This document shows positions 60,562-64,000 of a DNA stretch of 64,000 bases, in pieces. Origin of the DNA: Sequoia sempervirens (lineage: Eukaryota > Streptophyta > Pinopsida > Cupressales > Cupressaceae); NCBI GenBank assembly GCA_007258455.2, contig VDFB02193867.1, positions 571,319,498-571,383,497 on the forward strand. The letters are read 5' to 3'. Within the stretch, counting starts at the first letter, position 1, and each line of letters opens with the position of its first letter. The notes under the pieces are model-generated. The model was not told where the DNA came from. It did no database searches and worked only from the letters and a program-made list of their open reading frames with translations. Both the position numbers and the translations under genes were made by a program.

Positions 60562-61515
60562 TTGGTGACATATATTTTAGTAGAAGAATCAATTAATGAG
60601 AGTTTTGAAAATCCTAGTTTTTTCTCTCCTTTTACCTCTCTTAGTGGACAAAACATTCACAACCAACATAACACAACCTTAGATGATCATGGCATTACAA
60701 TTTATTTTTCTCCTAGTATCTCTCCTTGTTGTGAAGATGATACTTTGATGTTAGAAAACCTATTTTGTGAAGATCATGAGAATCTTATTTGTCCCCCTTC
60801 ACCTCACAAAATTATTCTTAAACAAGACAATACAACCATAGGTAATCATGACAACAACATTTTTCCTTCTCCTAGTATCTCTCCTAGTTGTGAAGAAGAT
60901 ACTTTGTTGTCAGAAAACACAATTGATGATGGTCCTGAGGATCTTCATTGTCCCTCTTCACTTAAAAAAACCCTTCTTGGGCAAGATAATTCAACCATTG
61001 AGCATTATCCTACTTGTGATGAAGTCCTTTTCGAAGAACCAAACTTAGAATGTCAAGAAAATTCGGTTTGTATTTCTTCTAAAAACCACCCCCCTAGGAA
61101 AGACATCATGAAGAACCACAATAATGATATATACTCTCACTTCTTAAGGGATGTTAACATTATTCAACCTCAAATCATCCTTTACCTCCCTTCACATAAA
61201 ACTCAAACTAAAAACAAACCCGACCTTGTCCTTTACCCACCTAAGAATAATGTATCGCAACAACTGAGTTTTAATACCATTGCTCATACATATAACACTC
61301 AAAATAATTTGCAACCACCACAACCACTGCAACCAACCCCAACACCCTTACCTTTTCCAAATACTATCCCCCATAGACCTATCTTACCAGGTCTTCCTAG
61401 TGGAAAGGAGTACAATCTTGTTGAACAACTAAAGAATACTCCTGCTAAAATCTCATTATGGGACCTTATTCAAGCCTCCCCTCACTATCACAACATGATC
61501 CAATCAGCCTTGTGA
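60562..61515 (+). CDS. gypsy-type gag-like N-terminal ORF
   Basis: An open 317-codon frame. It has an acidic, Ser/Pro-rich repetitive first half in which ISP-CEEDTLL-EN and FSPSISP modules recur, and a Pro-rich stretch follows (NLQPPQPLQPTPTPLPFPN). It ends YNLVEQLKNTPAKISLWDL IQ, the conserved segment that precedes the protease in a plant gypsy lineage. The capsid domain itself is not recognised in it. A TGA at 61513 ends the frame and the protease lies in another frame, so it is part of a broken polyprotein. The initiating ATG is unproven. Confidence 0.6.
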   Translation: MVTYILVEESINESFENPSFFSPFTSLSGQNIHNQHNTTLDDHGITIYFSPSISPCCEDDTLMLENLFCEDHENLICPPSPHKIILKQDNTTIGNHDNNIFPSPSISPSCEEDTLLSENTIDDGPEDLHCPSSLKKTLLGQDNSTIEHYPTCDEVLFEEPNLECQENSVCISSKNHPPRKDIMKNHNNDIYSHFLRDVNIIQPQIILYLPSHKTQTKNKPDLVLYPPKNNVSQQLSFNTIAHTYNTQNNLQPPQPLQPTPTPLPFPNTIPHRPILPGLPSGKEYNLVEQLKNTPAKISLWDLIQASPHYHNMIQSAL

Positions 61516-61684
61516 CAAGTTTCTATCCCTTCTAATACGCCACCAACTAACATAGCAACCATGATCCAAGGAGTAAATGTTGGCATTGTTTTCCACCAAA
61601 GTGAACTCCCTACTTTGGAAGTGCAAAAAAAAAATAAAGATTTCACAATCATTGCTCAATACAATCATCCATAGGGATAAATAA

Positions 61685-62246
61685 AACCCTTATTGATAAC
61701 CTTTCTACCCTTAATGTGTGTAGTGTGAATCTCCTTGATAGATTGCATATTGACAAGTCACAAATAAAACTTTATTCCTTATCTATTCGAGGATTTGAAA
61801 ATACAACAAAGCAACCGCTCGGTGTAATCACTTTGCCTATTACAGTTGGGGTGGCTACTTTGAAAACTCATATTCATGTCATGCCTTATGATCTTTCATA
61901 TAATCTTCTTTTAGGTAGACAATGGATTCATGAGATGAATGCAATGCCTTAGACCCTTCATCGTATAATGAAATATGTCTATAACAATAACATTTATCAA
62001 GTTGAAATAGACCCCAAGCCTGAAAGTTGCTTGCACCTTGAAAAAGGCGCTACAAGTCCTTTAAAAACATTGATTCCAACATCCAATATAGACCCTCTTA
62101 AAATAGAACAAAATAATGAGGAATTAGTGTCTAAGTTATTTGGTGATGATTGGGGATCCTTAGAATTCACACCATCATTTATGGGAAAAAAAATAATCAC
62201 ACAAAAGAAAGATGAGAAACAAGAACAACCAACAACAATGTCAACA
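61685..62246 (+). pseudogene. gypsy aspartic protease, broken
   Basis: Reads TLIDNLSTLNVCSVNLLDRL, then PITVGVATLKTHIHVM and YDLSYNLLLGRQWIHEMNA. The fold is retropepsin-like; the expected catalytic DNGS reads DNLS, so the flap-side glycine is lost. A stop at 61950 separates the protease core from the downstream linker (61968-62246). Confidence 0.7.
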
Positions 62247-62360
62247 TAAAATTCAGATGACCTTCTGAAAGCATCCACCTCAACCACTTTAGACAAAGAA
62301 GAAAACTACACAGTCAACTTTGAAAACACTTATCAACAACCACCACCTGATCCAAAAGAA

Positions 62361-62554
62361 ATGAAGAATATTTATGGAAAAGGTCATGACCTCATGAAAC
62401 AACTTGGATATAGTGGCAAAGGATGTGGTGCTCAAGAACAAGGTATCCCCAACCCTATAGAGCTTAACACACAACAAACGACTCATGGTCTTGGTTATTG
62501 TTCCTTGATTGAGATAACCAAACCTTCACTCAACATACTCCTAACTCAACCCTA
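62361..62554 (+). pseudogene. G-patch domain of a gypsy polyprotein
   Basis: About 50 residues reading MKNIYGKGHDLMKQLGYSGK, CGAQEQGIPNPIEL and HGLGYCS. The spaced glycines and GY-GKG-G-QEQGI-PI pattern is a G-patch, an RNA/helicase-binding motif. Retroelement G-patches usually follow the protease, as here. A stop at 62553 ends it. Confidence 0.65.
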
Positions 62555-62614
62555 ACTGTCATCCATCCTAACCTCATCGACACTAGTGGTCTTGAAAAAC
62601 ATCCTTTACAAAAC

Positions 62615-62980
62615 ATGAAACAAATAACTACACCTTCACTTAATGTCCATGTCATCTCGCAAAACGTTCATGAGTTGAATACATCATATTTTCTACCCTC
62701 CTATAATGGAGAGAACAAGATCTCACAATCTCAAGAGCCTCGCATAAGTATGACATCTACTACTAAGCAAGGTGTATCTTTGATGCCAACCACAAGACCA
62801 CCTTCTACCATTGATCTAGAGGGTATCTTGCCGAGACTCCTCCAAGATCACTTGATCTCTCTCCCTCCAAGAACTCGAAAGAAATGTTATTTGAAGACTT
62901 CATTCTACACCTATCATATAGTTCATGGTCATTATTCCAATGAATGTAAGGCTTTGAGTCATAAAATCCAACATTTTTAG
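62615..62980 (+). pseudogene. linker and zinc-knuckle-like end of the gypsy region
   Basis: A low-complexity linker leads to DLEGILPRLLQDHLISLPPR and then the finger-like TYHIVHGHYSNECKALSHKI, with a His-x-x-His-Gly-His/Cys arrangement like the H-DHGH-T-EC--LK-KI motif of plant gypsy proteins. It ends at a stop at 62978. No RT follows before the window ends. Confidence 0.6.
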
Positions 62981-64000
62981 GAGTTTGGTATTCTTCCTTC
63001 TATGGGGGCACCTAATTCTTCTACTTGATACTGATTTTCACTCTCGCTTACATTTCATCAATCGTTTTGGCTCACCTTTGTCTTGCACTTAGTGGAGGCA
63101 AGGGGTTTAGTATCCTTCTCCTCGTATGTCACTTATTGTTTCCTCTTTTGCATAGTCTTTAACCTTTCATGTATATATAAGAACAATCTTGGGATGTGGA
63201 CAATGTGCCTTAAGTTGGCTCGCCTGTGACATACTACCTTAATTCATGACGTAGCTTATCGGAAACATATGACTTGGCATAGGAATTTACAAGTAAGCTC
63301 TCAAGTTCTCCTTCTACTTTAAAGCAATTGCTCACAGTACTGGTGCTCGCAATCACTTTAAAGTGGGGGCATACATCAAAACTCACATTTCATTGTGCGA
63401 TTTCTTTCTTCTTGTGATGCCTCATTTTCTTAGAGTCATTGGGCTTGATTCCCTCTAAGAGTGTGATATTTCTTTTGGCACATCCTCTCTTGGAGACATT
63501 AAGCATAATGTACCCGAAGATGAGACCTTGCACGAACAAATCAAAATCCCTTTGAACATTTCTTACTCTATTTTGTATTAACAATTTCTATGAGTGTCAA
63601 GCATATGAAGTTTTTCTTACCTCATAGAGTTCAAAAATCATTTTCCTTTGTGGCATCTTGCTAAATTTATCAGGAGGTATAACTTTGATATGGTTGAGTG
63701 GGAAGCCCATTCCAAGGCATGACTTTCCCCATAACCACCTATTTGTTTTAGTGCATACCAACTAGCGTATGTTTCTCACCTTTTGGGACTTCTTACCTGA
63801 CGAACAACCAAGAGTTCTTTCACCCTAGAGTGAGTATACATTTTCCTTTTCAAACAAACAAGCCTAGATCTAATCCACAACTAGTTGGAAAAATGGTCGA
63901 AGCTTGATCCACCTTTTTCAAATTACTTCTTTGGGACAACTCACCCCGTGGATGACCTGAGTTCTGTGGCCCCAGAGTGAGTACATATTTTCCACCCCAT
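62981..64000. other. non-coding end of window
   Basis: No RT or integrase. Purine-rich AGTGGAGGCAAGGGG near 63090 and TTAAAGTGGGGGCATAC near 63357 look like polypurine tracts, so a 3' LTR may begin here and run out of the window. A 64-codon minus frame at 63390-63584 has no motif support. Confidence 0.4.

Overview
The window is nuclear DNA of a seed plant. It is AT-rich, gene-poor and crowded with old, broken retroelements. A gymnosperm, most likely a conifer, fits best: the transposons are very diverse and decayed, one retroelement polyprotein carries a G-patch, and a Penelope-like reverse transcriptase relic is present (such elements are known in conifers). This placement is inference, because no species-specific marker was read.

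Only two loci look like intact cellular genes. At the left edge (46-2205, + strand) are the last six exons of a FEI-like leucine-rich-repeat receptor kinase. Every splice site keeps the frame and all kinase motifs are present; the 5' exons lie outside the window. At 36760-38570 (- strand) is a complete four-exon gene for a 407-residue protein with a C-terminal PDZ domain and a PDZ-like N-terminus. I do not recognise its family.

The rest, left to right. 3.2-10.7 kb: a dead Ty1/copia element whose 5' LTR was split by a minus-strand Ty3/gypsy element; the 5-bp target duplication, both LTRs, primer site and polypurine tract of the inner element are readable. 10.8-14.5 kb: a minus-strand LINE with altered active sites. 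14.6-17.8 kb: a GC-rich, LTR-like tract full of CGGNNAGAC motifs. 18.2-18.8 kb: a minus-strand frame joining an NF-YA-like signature to a coiled coil. 19.5-21.0 kb: exon-like tracts of an unidentified decayed locus. 21.6-25.2 kb: a LINE scrap, then about 2 kb of degenerate telomere-like repeats and a T-rich repeat. 26.5 kb: a PPR pseudogene. 28.9-30.2 kb: a candidate PIF/Harbinger-type element flanked by TAA. 30-36 kb: non-coding, LTR-like DNA with local tandem repeats. 39.3-40.1 kb: the Penelope-like RT relic.

From 41 to 50 kb lie two copies, in opposite orientation, of an unclassified terminal-inverted-repeat element with apparent 4-bp target duplications (41714-42668 and 48692-49810). The right copy interrupts the gag of a gypsy element (46968-50345) and carries about ten hyphenated palindromes of the form GGTTCGNNCGAACC. 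51.8-55.4 kb: a decayed reading frame of about 1,200 codons of unknown family, preceded by three CG-rich repeats. 57-60 kb: five copies of another palindrome, around a solo copia LTR. 60.5-63 kb: a gypsy-type gag/protease/G-patch/zinc-knuckle region.

The genes do not form operons or pathways. The two cellular genes are independent, and what links the rest is a history of nested insertion and decay. Two unrelated non-coding elements each carry a family of CG-containing palindromes, which is the most intriguing shared pattern.
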